This document shows, piece after piece, positions 8,095-15,834 of a stretch of DNA of 26,682 nucleotides. A program made the position numbers and the translations under genes. Position 1 is the stretch's first letter, and every line of letters begins with the position of its first letter. Under the pieces are notes generated by a model that saw only the letters and a program-made list of their open reading frames with translations, was not told where the DNA came from and made no database searches. Source of the stretch: a virus; the IMG/VR virus record IMGVR_UViG_3300044641_001154, positions 1-26,682 of that record, one strand, 5' to 3'.

Positions 8095-8754
8095 TTACCC
8101 TAACAAAGTCGTGAGGTTTGGTACGTCTGGTTGGTACTGCGTTCCTAGCAATCCGGTTTGTGGTTGGCGGGACGCAAGTAGGTTTAGCACCCCAGAATAA
8201 TCCACCCCAGACGGCGTTGCTTGTTGAGACATTTGCTGCGCCTGTGGGATTGCAGTTGGTTGTTGCTGTCCACCCATTAAACTACTAAGTGAGTTTGCGG
8301 CTTTCAACACATCCGTGGTGCTAATTTTGGAAGCTGACTTTCCAACTTCTGAAACCGGTATCGTGTTGTTTATGTATGAATAAATCTCTGCCTCTGGCAG
8401 TCCCATTCCAGCATAAGTTGCGGCTGTTTCTGCGAGTCCAGTTGGAACCCCTGCGTATGACAGGGTAGAGGATATTTGGGCTGTTGAAAGCCCCTGATTG
8501 GCAAGTTGGGCTGCATCTGCTGCAATAAACTGAGCCTCTGCCGCAGATAAACCTTCTGCTCCAAAACTAGGCATACCATAGTAAGTTGCGCCACCAAGCG
8601 CGGCAATCGTATACCAACCACCTGGCACTTCTTCGTTTACCCAATCGTCAATATCTCTACCGACTTCACGGATGTCCTCTACGGCTTTGTTTACTGGCTT
8701 ACTTAACTCGTCAATCGTTAAGTCAATCCCTGTATTTTTTTCAACCCAACCCAT
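8095..8754 (-). CDS. Small internal virion protein
   Basis: A 219-residue protein. It has an acidic N-terminal segment (about 1-45), a short hydrophobic Gly/Ala stretch (about 48-60), an Ala-rich helical middle with repeated LSAAEAQ / LSTAQI / LPEAEI motifs (roughly 70-130), and a Gln/Pro-rich tail. The evenly spaced (G)LS/LP-x-A-E/Q-I motifs suggest short tandem helical repeats. A GGTGGGAAA ribosome binding site precedes the ATG, and the start lies 14 bases inside the upstream gene. It is probably part of the ejection complex. No enzymatic motif is seen. Confidence 0.5.
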   Translation of the reverse strand: MGWVEKNTGIDLTIDELSKPVNKAVEDIREVGRDIDDWVNEEVPGGWYTIAALGGATYYGMPSFGAEGLSAAEAQFIAADAAQLANQGLSTAQISSTLSYAGVPTGLAETAATYAGMGLPEAEIYSYINNTIPVSEVGKSASKISTTDVLKAANSLSSLMGGQQQPTAIPQAQQMSQQATPSGVDYSGVLNLLASRQPQTGLLGTQYQPDVPNLTTLLG

Positions 8755-9133
8755 TTTCCCACCTTTGTAGTTTGGTTATCCCTTTGTGAGTCCCTAGACT
8801 TTTATCGTCTGACATCACAACTTCATCACCGTATCTTGAATAGACCGACTTTAACCTCTCGTCAGTAAAGTAAGTAATTGCGTACTCTTTGTCTTTAATC
8901 GCATTAAAGAAGTCTCGTAGATTTTGCAAGAACTCTTTGATGCTATCTGCGTTAATCGTGTGATAAAACACCGCAGAATCCGTGACCCTGAATACTATAA
9001 AAATCGTGTTTCCGAACCTGTAAAACCTTGCACCATTCTTGCTGTGTAGTGCTAAAGACTTCTTCGCATCCTCTATCGTGATGCTCTTGTTGTTCCGCTT
9101 TATGTCCTTTGCAACTAACTCGCCAATGTTCAC
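8741..9133 (-). CDS. Unknown protein, possibly GNAT-like
   Basis: A 130-residue protein with well-ordered globular composition, unlike its low-complexity neighbours. It has alternating strands and helices (FYRFGNTIFIVFRV, then VFYHTINADSIKEFLQNLR, then AITYFTDERLKSVYSRYGD). The order strand, strand, acidic helix, strand, terminal helix is reminiscent of the truncated GNAT-like fold proposed for some podovirus internal virion proteins (T7 gp13 family), but I see no clear acetyl-CoA loop. The GTG at 9133 overlaps the previous stop as GTGA and no good ATG lies near, so a GTG start is likely. The reading frame is well supported; the function is a weak guess. Confidence 0.5.
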   Translation of the reverse strand: MNIGELVAKDIKRNNKSITIEDAKKSLALHSKNGARFYRFGNTIFIVFRVTDSAVFYHTINADSIKEFLQNLRDFFNAIKDKEYAITYFTDERLKSVYSRYGDEVVMSDDKSLGTHKGITKLQRWENGLG

Positions 9134-9822
9134 GCTGCTACATATTTACTATCGTCTACGTTGTTGGGGTGGAACTTTGGTAGGTAGATTCTAAGCATCG
9201 GCAATCCAATCTTAAATCCAACATAACCAAAGCACACCGCTAGGTCTTTCCATGTGGATACCTTCCACAATAACTTTTCTTCCTTGAGTTTCTTAATTGT
9301 GTAACTTAGCAAGAATCCAATCACATACTTCTGGTTGACGCGGGCAATCTTGCGTAATTCCTTGCGCGACAGTCCTAGGTAGTCCCACAGGTCTAGGGCT
9401 AGGGTTTTGTGCCCAAGTTCTTCCTTCGCGTGCCAGCAGAACAGTTTGAAGTCTCGACCTTCTCTGGTTCCCCAACGGTCAATGTAAGACCTTGCCATGC
9501 AGGAGGCTAGGTGTTCTATGGATACCATAGTCCCTAGCCAGAAAGTCATCCCCGGTCTGCGGTGGATTATCTTGGTATTCGCAAACTCTTGCTTCTCTGC
9601 ATCTTTGAGGTTGTGCCTGTCGTTAAACGACTCATGGGCACTTGCGTGGGACATTTCCTCTTGGACAAACTTAATCATCCGTCTGCGTAAATCTTCGTCC
9701 TTTACGCTTGGCAGGTGGTGGTTAATGACTGCGGCAAAGGCTTTCTCCCACGCTGGGAAGATGACGCTAGACGCATTTCCGTAGTGCGTCCACACCGCCG
9801 AATTGTCACACCAGTAGGTCAA
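9130..9822 (-). CDS. Ferritin-like diiron protein of the PF10118 (metal-dependent hydrolase) type
   Basis: A 230-residue helical protein whose putative ligands follow the diiron four-helix-bundle pattern: E26 (FPAWEKAF), E56-x2-H59 (QEEMSHASAHESFN), E103 (SIEH), and E135-x2-H138 (WHAKEELGHKTLALD). These segments match what I know of PF10118, called predicted metal-dependent hydrolases, whose members have a FP-x-x-E start, a QE-x-x-H motif and a WH-x-x-EE-x-x-H motif. It would bind two irons (or Mn/Fe) and could act as an oxygenase, oxidase or hydrolase; the substrate is unknown. The TTG at 9822 overlaps the upstream stop as TTGA with a GGGGG-containing site upstream; the first internal ATG (residue 50) would remove the first ligand helix. 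It is an enzyme gene embedded in the ejection-protein operon. Confidence 0.8.
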   Translation of the reverse strand: MTYWCDNSAVWTHYGNASSVIFPAWEKAFAAVINHHLPSVKDEDLRRRMIKFVQEEMSHASAHESFNDRHNLKDAEKQEFANTKIIHRRPGMTFWLGTMVSIEHLASCMARSYIDRWGTREGRDFKLFCWHAKEELGHKTLALDLWDYLGLSRKELRKIARVNQKYVIGFLLSYTIKKLKEEKLLWKVSTWKDLAVCFGYVGFKIGLPMLRIYLPKFHPNNVDDSKYVAA

Positions 9823-10940
9823 AGCAATAGACCCCCTAGACCACCAAGAATTGCGCCTGTCTGCGACCCAGAAAGACCGCCAATACCGCCAAACATACTT
9901 CCCACCTGAGAACCAAGCATTGCCCCGCCTAAACCTTGCGTAAGGTAGTTCGTCTTTGGCTCTGATGGTGGTGGCGCAAACTGCGAACTTCCCATCGGGG
10001 TTCCGTAGACAGAGGACAAGAACCCTTGTAACTGCTGGTACGGAAGTTGTTGCGAATACTGGTATCTCTGTATTGCCTCTTGCAAGGGTTTGGCGGCAAT
10101 TGCTTCCCGCGCTGCACCAACTTGAGCCAACGTCTGAGCCGGTAGGAAGGAAGACTGATAGAAACTTGGGGCGGCTTGAGCCAATGCTGCCTGTCCAAGC
10201 TGCGCCTGTTGTTGCAATCCGCGCTCACGGGCGTAATCTTGACCAATGATGTTGGCAGAAACGTCGCCTAAAGCCCTTCCGTAGGCTTCCGTAGCCCCGC
10301 CAAGGGCACGTTCCATCGCTCCTGACCCGTAGCGTCCAGCGCGTGAGTAGAGGCTTGCGATACCCGGAACAATCTGCTCACCATATTGTTGTGTAAGAGG
10401 TCTTGCAGCGGCTTGAACCATAGCCTGTTGGTATGGGTTGCCTTGTAAGAACCCACCTGCGGCGGTCTGCCCAATCTGTCCCAAAGACGACAGGTAGCCC
10501 TGTTGCCCTGCGCTTATAAACGGAGATGCCGCACCAGCCAACTGCTCTTGCATCGCCAACGCCTGTTCGGTCTGCTGGCTTGGGGAGACGTACATCTGTC
10601 CAGGGTATAGGCTAGGTTGTGGCTCTCCGAAGAAAAGTCTCTCTGCCCTCTGTAAACCCATCTGGAGGTACGGTGCTAGGCGTGGGTCAATCCTTGACTC
10701 GCCACTAGCTGCGCCACGGGCGGGGGATAATTCACTAGGAGAACCGCCTGGAATGGTAGTTGGCGCAATCGCCGTGGGTGTCGCGGTGGTTGGTGTAACC
10801 GCCTGTCCAACTTGCTGTGTCGCTACCGGTGCTACTGGAGCAAATGCCGACCCAAAAAAGTTGCCGAACATTCCGGTCGGTAATGTTGTTCCACCCGTTT
10901 GTGGCTGGGCGACAGCAGAGACGTTAGAGAATGAGGACAT
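9819..10940 (-). CDS. Ala/Gln/Gly-rich ejection protein with C-terminal glycine zipper
   Basis: A 373-residue protein. The N-terminus (1-80) is Pro/Thr/Ala-rich and likely disordered. The middle (about 85-310) is Ala/Gln-rich helix with short motifs around QQYGEQIVPGIASLYSRAGR and YGSGAMERALGGATEAYGR. The C-terminus (about 335-373) is a glycine zipper (GGAMLGSQVGSMFGGIGG) of the kind that packs helices in membranes. This composition is typical of podovirus internal proteins that enter the host envelope with the DNA. A site reading AGGTGAT lies just before the ATG. It opens the ejection block, after the tail tube/stabilisation genes. Confidence 0.6.
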   Translation of the reverse strand: MSSFSNVSAVAQPQTGGTTLPTGMFGNFFGSAFAPVAPVATQQVGQAVTPTTATPTAIAPTTIPGGSPSELSPARGAASGESRIDPRLAPYLQMGLQRAERLFFGEPQPSLYPGQMYVSPSQQTEQALAMQEQLAGAASPFISAGQQGYLSSLGQIGQTAAGGFLQGNPYQQAMVQAAARPLTQQYGEQIVPGIASLYSRAGRYGSGAMERALGGATEAYGRALGDVSANIIGQDYARERGLQQQAQLGQAALAQAAPSFYQSSFLPAQTLAQVGAAREAIAAKPLQEAIQRYQYSQQLPYQQLQGFLSSVYGTPMGSSQFAPPPSEPKTNYLTQGLGGAMLGSQVGSMFGGIGGLSGSQTGAILGGLGGLLL

Positions 10941-10959
10941 ATATCACCTATTATAAAGA

Positions 10960-11754
10960 TTATCCAACCAAAATGTAAGCATAAGTCTTGTCTGCCGTAG
11001 AGTTGGCATAGTGGCTTATGGTTGCCTGTCCCTGCTGTTGGGCAGAGACGTAAATGTTTGAGTACGCCGCCGGAGCAATGTAGTTCACGGTAACGATTAC
11101 AGACGGGGTTGACGGTCTTGTTGGGCTTGTCTGCGCCGCCAGATGCTCGATTCCGCAGTCCGTGTCGGTTGACGACCAAGCAAGCTGAACGTAGTCGTCT
11201 GCCTGTAATTCTAGGAAAAAGTTAAGCGCCGCAATCAGGTGTCCGTCTGTGCCGCCGTGGCTCTCTGGAACTGAGAACTTGCTGTTACTTCCCGCGATGT
11301 TGGAAGCAGCCCCGCTTCCGCTACCTTTTTTGAACCATATGTCTACGTCTTGAATCTGGTTGTCCGCGTTGGCAAACTGGATGCTAAATTGAATGTTATA
11401 AATCCCGTAATTACGCACACGGAACTTGTTGGTGTTATCTAAAACTACCCCGTTGCTGTAATCAGTCGTGTTGCAACTGATGATGTACTCGTTCGAGGTC
11501 GTCGTTACGTTCTGGTCTGTCGTGTCCTGAAACGCACCGTATGGGGCAGAGTCCGCTTCTGCCGCGTCCGAGAATGGAATCAGGACAATTTTTGTGTATA
11601 CAGAAATACGCTCGTCTACCAGAGTAGTCGTGGTCGCATTGCCCGTGGCAAGCGTAATCGTCCCAGTATTATTGGACTTGCCGTTCATCAGGTTGTTGAC
11701 CACCTCGGAAATCTGCCGTGGGTCTCCACCTTGGTACGGTAGAACGCGAAACAT
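10960..11754 (-). CDS. Virion surface or tail protein with jelly-roll-like domain
   Basis: A 264-residue protein. The N-terminal half contains TGTITLATGNATTTTLVDER followed by IVLIPFSD, a segment that recurs in phage structural proteins. The second part has YNIQFSIQFANAD, DVDIWFKKGSG and FFLELQADDYVQLAWSSTDT, which read like C1q/TNF-type jelly-roll strands used in phage decoration and receptor-binding proteins. The ATG overlaps the previous stop as TAATG. It probably decorates the head or tail, or contributes to a trimeric appendage. No symbol is justified. Confidence 0.6.
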   Translation of the reverse strand: MFRVLPYQGGDPRQISEVVNNLMNGKSNNTGTITLATGNATTTTLVDERISVYTKIVLIPFSDAAEADSAPYGAFQDTTDQNVTTTSNEYIISCNTTDYSNGVVLDNTNKFRVRNYGIYNIQFSIQFANADNQIQDVDIWFKKGSGSGAASNIAGSNSKFSVPESHGGTDGHLIAALNFFLELQADDYVQLAWSSTDTDCGIEHLAAQTSPTRPSTPSVIVTVNYIAPAAYSNIYVSAQQQGQATISHYANSTADKTYAYILVG

Positions 11755-13181
11755 TATCTAGTCCCTGCTTGTTGAATCTCTACATCCATGCCGATAGCTG
11801 TCGTCCAATCGCCCGACGGCTGGAGTTTTACCCTGTGGTATCTGCCGTAAGACCTAGTGCCTATGCGGTTCTCGCTGTTGGCTGCGGAAACCGTAGGGAA
11901 TGACACGGTCTGGTTAAGTTGTAACCTAGAAGCCACAGAAGCACTACCCGTCCCGTTGTCTACGATTGGTTTTAGCATGGTAACCATCGACTGATTTGCG
12001 TCTGCGGAAATATCTGCCGTTTCAATTGTGGCTGTCTTTGGAACGCCAGTAAACGTAATGAGTTTTGAGCCGTTAATCCCAAGAAGTAGCAGTTTCCCGC
12101 CTAGCCATGTCCTGCTGTCTAGCGGTATATCCAAAGCATCAAGGCTTGCGCTAAAAGCGTCCAACCCCTCTAGGGTTATGGATGGCGTAGATACTGGAGC
12201 CACACGAGTTGCCGTTGAGTCTGAGTACGACCATTTGCCCGTAGGAACGTGGTAGACCAAAACCCTGTAATTTGTGTCAATTGTCGGGTATCCCCAAACC
12301 ACCAGGTTGTTGATGGGGTCAATGGCGGCGCTCATATTGCCTAAATCTGACTCTTTTAGCGTGTTAAAGAAGTACCGATTGACCTTCTCCGCGCCTATGT
12401 TCTTTAGGTTCTGCCCGTCGCAAGCGTAAAACCCGTCGTCGCCCAAGAAGTAGGTGATTCCCTGCCATTGAATGACCGAGTTTGGCTCAAAGCAACCACG
12501 GTTCCTAGCGATGTTGTCGAACTGAAATATCAGCGGGGTTCCAACATAGGACATCCGCACGATACTGCGCTCTAGCAGGACTAGCCCGAACTCGCCACCC
12601 GTGACACCCTGCACAAAACCGCCGTCAGGAACGTCCTGAAAGTCGGCCTGTGTTGTGGCAGAGGTAGTCCACGTTTTCTCGTTGTTAATCCCCGACCATT
12701 GGATACGGCTTTTGTTGTCCGACTGATAGCCAGACACCACAAAGTCCCGCACCACGGTCACGAACTTGGCCTTGGGAGCGTCTACCGCTAGGTTTGCAAA
12801 TGTAGTCCCCGACATAACGTCGATGTACTGCATGGTATTGGACTCGTTAGCCGCAATCAGGGAGTTCCCGAACTGCGTAAACTTCCACCCGCTTGTCCCG
12901 CTATAAGTTGTGGCAGAAATGTCGTCCCAAGTGAAGTCATTGGTGTCTAACTTGAACAACCGAGTCGTACCAGCGGCGTAGATACTTGTAATACTGTTGG
13001 TGTCCTTGGCGGCAGCGGCAGCCGTCAGGTTTTGAGGGGCGGCAGAAGAGTAATCTACTTCCTCTGGGAACGGGCCATAGCCCACCGCTTTTGGGAAACA
13101 GTTCTTAGCCGTGGTCAGCGCACCGATAACCCCTGGTTGGTCAGGTAGCCACTCTCCAAAGGTAACTCTTGTTATTGCCAT
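11754..13181 (-). CDS. P22 gp10-like packaged-DNA stabilisation / tail nozzle protein
   Basis: A 475-residue beta-rich protein. It shows repeated blade-like segments (TTRLFKLDTNDFTWDDIS, FGNSLIAANESNTMQYIDV, KFVTVVRDFVVSGYQSDNKS, ITYFLGDDGFYACDGQNLK, RVLVYHVPTGKWSYSD), matching the propeller-like tail hub/stabilisation family (P22 gp10, Phage_stabilise). Such proteins plug the portal-adaptor channel and hold packaged DNA. Residues 335-359 contain a SLDAL motif shared with the neighbouring gene. Its start lies 10 bases inside the upstream gene. The size fits P22 gp10 (about 470 residues). A podovirus tail tubular protein B analogue is the main alternative name for the same role. Confidence 0.72.
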   Translation of the reverse strand: MAITRVTFGEWLPDQPGVIGALTTAKNCFPKAVGYGPFPEEVDYSSAAPQNLTAAAAAKDTNSITSIYAAGTTRLFKLDTNDFTWDDISATTYSGTSGWKFTQFGNSLIAANESNTMQYIDVMSGTTFANLAVDAPKAKFVTVVRDFVVSGYQSDNKSRIQWSGINNEKTWTTSATTQADFQDVPDGGFVQGVTGGEFGLVLLERSIVRMSYVGTPLIFQFDNIARNRGCFEPNSVIQWQGITYFLGDDGFYACDGQNLKNIGAEKVNRYFFNTLKESDLGNMSAAIDPINNLVVWGYPTIDTNYRVLVYHVPTGKWSYSDSTATRVAPVSTPSITLEGLDAFSASLDALDIPLDSRTWLGGKLLLLGINGSKLITFTGVPKTATIETADISADANQSMVTMLKPIVDNGTGSASVASRLQLNQTVSFPTVSAANSENRIGTRSYGRYHRVKLQPSGDWTTAIGMDVEIQQAGTR

Positions 13182-14143
13182 GTGTTACTTCCCGAAGATT
13201 GTTGTGTCCAAACGTCGTTTTGGGCAGAAATAGGTGTCCATGTGTCCGAACTGGTCGATGCCTGTGTCCATGTGTCGCTTTGGAAATTAGCCGCAGTCCA
13301 TGTATTTGGCTGGTCAGGGACTAAAACCCACTCCTCGCCAAACTTGTAAAGCGTGCAGGTAAGATGTCCGTTGCTTGCCACCTGCCCTGAAACCGAGTAA
13401 ATAATCCCTGCTAGGGCGTTCAGAGTGCCTGTCGCCACAACATCGCCGTGGACATCAAACTCGAATCCTGCGTTTGCGGTTAGGAACCCTTCTGCCGTTA
13501 TAGAACCGTCTACAAGGCGAAGTCTTACCGCGTCTGATACTAGGTTGCCAGAGGCGTTTATAGCCCCCACAACGTCCCGTAAACGCGCCGCAAGCGCGCT
13601 TACCGAGCCTACCGCAGAAATACTACCCACCACGCTTGCAATTGTGTTGGCGGTTGTGCTTAGCTGCCCGTTGGCAGAGACGCTACCATCCGCAAACCTT
13701 GTGCGCTGCACAGAAGCAACAACATCGCCAGCAGAGGTAATAATTGCCCCTACCAATCGGGTTCTTGTACCGTCAGCAGAGACCGTTCCCGAACCATTAA
13801 CCGCACCCTGAATCGTACGCAATCTCGTACCATCTGCCGAGACCTGTCCGTTAGCCGTAATTAGGGCTTGTGCGGTCTCAAAGAACTGAGGTATAGCGTT
13901 TACAGTACCCACGCCCGTGATGTTCTGGGGGGCGTAGATGAGGCAGATTTCTGTGTCGGCAGAAGTCCAGATTGGGCTATCCAAACTAAACGCTAGTGCG
14001 TCAATGCTGGTGCTAAAGTAGTCTAGTTCTTCTAGCGTGTACGGGCCTTGAATCCCGCAATCCATCCAGTTCGAGTCTAGCGAGAACGGTAATGAATCAA
14101 GACTCCCGAAGCGGTCTAGTTCTTCAAGGGTCAGTAATGCCAT
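13172..14143 (-). CDS. Repetitive virion structural protein
   Basis: A 323-residue protein built almost wholly of repeats. Residues 4-59 hold two copies of a TLEELD-x-F-x-S-x-DAL-x-FSLDS motif also present in the downstream gp10-like protein. Residues about 88-266 contain eight or nine degenerate repeats of about 21 residues, each roughly G-x-I/V-x-A-x-G-x-VSA followed by an Arg-rich linker, probably a beta-stacked rod. Residues 280-323 are four copies of a ten-residue repeat with a TWT core. It sits between the Gp80-like protein and the gp10-like protein, so it is probably an elongated tail or head fibre. The ATG directly follows the upstream TAA. I do not recognise a named family. Confidence 0.65.
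   Translation of the reverse strand: MALLTLEELDRFGSLDSLPFSLDSNWMDCGIQGPYTLEELDYFSTSIDALAFSLDSPIWTSADTEICLIYAPQNITGVGTVNAIPQFFETAQALITANGQVSADGTRLRTIQGAVNGSGTVSADGTRTRLVGAIITSAGDVVASVQRTRFADGSVSANGQLSTTANTIASVVGSISAVGSVSALAARLRDVVGAINASGNLVSDAVRLRLVDGSITAEGFLTANAGFEFDVHGDVVATGTLNALAGIIYSVSGQVASNGHLTCTLYKFGEEWVLVPDQPNTWTAANFQSDTWTQASTSSDTWTPISAQNDVWTQQSSGSNTWQ
13175..13306 (-). repeat. Ten-codon TWT repeats at C-terminus of structural protein
   Basis: Four consecutive decapeptide units (NTWTAANFQS, DTWTQASTSS, DTWTPISAQN, DVWTQQSSGS) then a terminal NTWQ. Trp falls at the same register in every unit. Confidence 0.8.
13345..13882 (-). repeat. About 21-codon degenerate beta repeats
   Basis: Eight to nine protein-level repeats such as AVNGSGTVSADGTRTRLVG, SISAVGSVSALAARLRDVVG and AINASGNLVSDAVRLRLVDG. 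The period is about 20-22 residues, with Gly before and within each unit. The limits are approximate. Confidence 0.75.
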
Positions 14144-14530
14144 TTAGTCCAGCGTAACGGTCAGGTTGCCAGATGTAATCTTGAGAATGTCGCCCGTGTC
14201 GATTGTCTTAGCAGTCGTCAAGGCTGTGTGCATAAGCAAATTGCCGCTAGTAATAGCGTCCAAAATGCCAATGAACCCAACAGAACCCCACGAAGCCGTA
14301 CATTGTGGGAATGTAACGTCTGCGCTAGAGGTAACGATTCCACCCGAAGCCGTGGTCACGGACAGGACTTGGCGGGCATAGGAGCCACCAGTTACTTCCG
14401 TACCAGAGTTCGTGTCCGTAGGATTGGACGTATAAAGCCCAACGTACACCGTCGTGGGTGAAGTGTAAGATGTGTTGCGGAGAACGTGGTCTAGGACTTT
14501 GTCCTCTAAATAATCGCTAAATTCTGCCAT
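14144..14530 (-). CDS. Gp80-like phage structural protein
   Basis: A 128-residue protein starting MAEFSDYLEDKVLDHVLRNT, followed by TTVYVGLYTSNPTD and GGSYARQ. This is a familiar pattern of small phage structural proteins annotated as Gp80-like or tail fibre proteins, with an N-terminal helix and a beta-sandwich of about 100 residues. It probably decorates the head or joins the tail complex. A GAGGTAATAAA site precedes the ATG, and only 4 bases separate it from the adaptor gene. The assignment is from pattern memory; the exact virion location is unknown. Confidence 0.6.
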   Translation of the reverse strand: MAEFSDYLEDKVLDHVLRNTSYTSPTTVYVGLYTSNPTDTNSGTEVTGGSYARQVLSVTTASGGIVTSSADVTFPQCTASWGSVGFIGILDAITSGNLLMHTALTTAKTIDTGDILKITSGNLTVTLD

Positions 14531-14534
14531 TTTA

Positions 14535-15155
14535 TTACCTCGTTGTAACGGTCATAACTAAGGGAACACCAGAAAACTCACTCTCCTCGTCGGAGGTGTT
14601 GATGCGGGTTATTGCTTGGTTGTAGAGGCTTGACCACGTTTGTGTACGCGGGTCGTTCATAAGGTACGGCTCTGCCTCTAAGAGGGAAGCGTAGAGCAGC
14701 GCGTCTGGGTAGTTAGCCAAGAACTCGTTGCTAGTATTGCCTGACGACAGAACCACGGGCTTGAAGTAGTAAAGCATCTGCAAGACGTAGGCGCTGTCAG
14801 GCTTTGGCGCGAACTCTAGCTCGTTGCTCCGCATTGTGTAGAACACCGGCAGTCCAATCTGGTCTGCGCGGGAGTTGCTAGAGAAAGCACTTGGTGAGAG
14901 GTAGGTCACTACCGTTCTCGGTAAACCCTGAATAAACACATCACGGATGGACAAAAAGTCGCTTGGCAGTCCTACCGTCGGGTCGCCTACGGTCATGGTA
15001 GCCGTAGAGGTCTTGAGCATCCTGCGGGTACGAATGTCGCGGGATAGGCGCAACTCCGCTAGGGAGATAAAGTCAGGAATCTGGCTGGTAAGGTCACTCC
15101 GTCCGAGGTAGTTGGCTACCGATGTCTGGAGGTCGCTGAAAGTCGCTAGGGCCAT
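14535..15155 (-). CDS. Head-to-tail adaptor (connector) protein
   Basis: A 206-residue protein, start chosen at the ATG at 15155 (MALATFSDLQ). The longer reading from 15188 would need a TTG and adds residues with no family support. It has MALATFSDLQTSVANYLGRS, then ISLAELRLSRDIRTRRM, then a beta part and FLANYPDALLYASLLEAEPY near the C-terminus. This is the layout of short-tailed phage adaptor proteins (P22 gp4 / T7 gp11-like role) that bind the portal base and start the tail. The gene overlaps the end of the glycosyltransferase gene by 62 bases. Placement between head and tail genes supports the call. Confidence 0.7.
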   Translation of the reverse strand: MALATFSDLQTSVANYLGRSDLTSQIPDFISLAELRLSRDIRTRRMLKTSTATMTVGDPTVGLPSDFLSIRDVFIQGLPRTVVTYLSPSAFSSNSRADQIGLPVFYTMRSNELEFAPKPDSAYVLQMLYYFKPVVLSSGNTSNEFLANYPDALLYASLLEAEPYLMNDPRTQTWSSLYNQAITRINTSDEESEFSGVPLVMTVTTR

Positions 15156-15834
15156 TGTAGTCGTTCCATGAATAAGTGTAAGACCCAACGTGTCCTATTG
15201 CGTTGGACAGGTGGTGGTCTAAATAAGTATCGAATCCTGCGTCCTTTGCCTTGATGCAGAAGTACACATCCTCGCCTAGCAGCTTGTCGCCAGGTATCTT
15301 CTCGAACCAGAACCAAGGTCTCGGCGTGTTCTCAAACACCTCCCGCTTGACCATCATCACCCCGCAACCAATCGCGGTCACACACTCTAGGTGGGTCTTG
15401 TCTTTAGAGACGATTGGAATCCAATGATTCTCTTTCTTCTCAAAGTCTATCTCTAGGTTCTTTGCCGTAGGTCTTACCGGCGAGGTTCTCGTTGTAGCGT
15501 TCACCCCAACGATGGGCTTGTCGTGCGCGAGCAGTACCTCTATCGTGTTCTTTGGAAACCGCATATCTGCGTCAATCCACAGAATGTAGTCAGCGCCCTC
15601 TTTCAGGGCTTCGGCTGCCAGCTTCTCCCTCTGGTCAAATATCAGGGTTCCCGCTACCGTGTACACCGCTTGGTGTCCGCTACGGTTGCGTGCGTCGTAG
15701 GCACACATTACCGCCAAGTCAAACGCCGTTCCTATCTCCATCTCTCCACGAGAAGGGATACAAATGGCGACTTTCTTATCTTCCCACGGTGCTTTTTGTT
15801 GCTTTGCTTTAATCTTGTCGTGAACCTTGCCCAC
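15094..15834 (-). CDS. GT-A fold glycosyltransferase
   Basis: A 246-residue protein with a GT-A signature: VAICIPSRG strand (22-30), DQREKLAAEALKEGADYILW helix/strand, the metal- and sugar-nucleotide-binding DAD at 88-90 (WIDADMRF), an IGCGVMMVKREVF segment (155-167), and GEDVYFCIKAKDAG (187-200), which in family-2 enzymes carries the catalytic base. It would transfer a sugar from a nucleotide sugar; the acceptor (virion protein, DNA base or host glycan) is unknown. The GTG at 15834 shares a base with the upstream stop (TAGTG) and has a strong GGGGAGGA site. It is the only biosynthetic enzyme inside the head/connector block, which may mean it modifies a structural protein (inference). Confidence 0.78.
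   Translation of the reverse strand: MGKVHDKIKAKQQKAPWEDKKVAICIPSRGEMEIGTAFDLAVMCAYDARNRSGHQAVYTVAGTLIFDQREKLAAEALKEGADYILWIDADMRFPKNTIEVLLAHDKPIVGVNATTRTSPVRPTAKNLEIDFEKKENHWIPIVSKDKTHLECVTAIGCGVMMVKREVFENTPRPWFWFEKIPGDKLLGEDVYFCIKAKDAGFDTYLDHHLSNAIGHVGSYTYSWNDYNGPSDFQRPPDIGSQLPRTE

Noticed and set aside
10832-11179. 115-residue minus-strand frame across two structural genes
   Set aside because: It spans the end of one and the start of another well-supported gene in a shifted frame and has no family-like segments.
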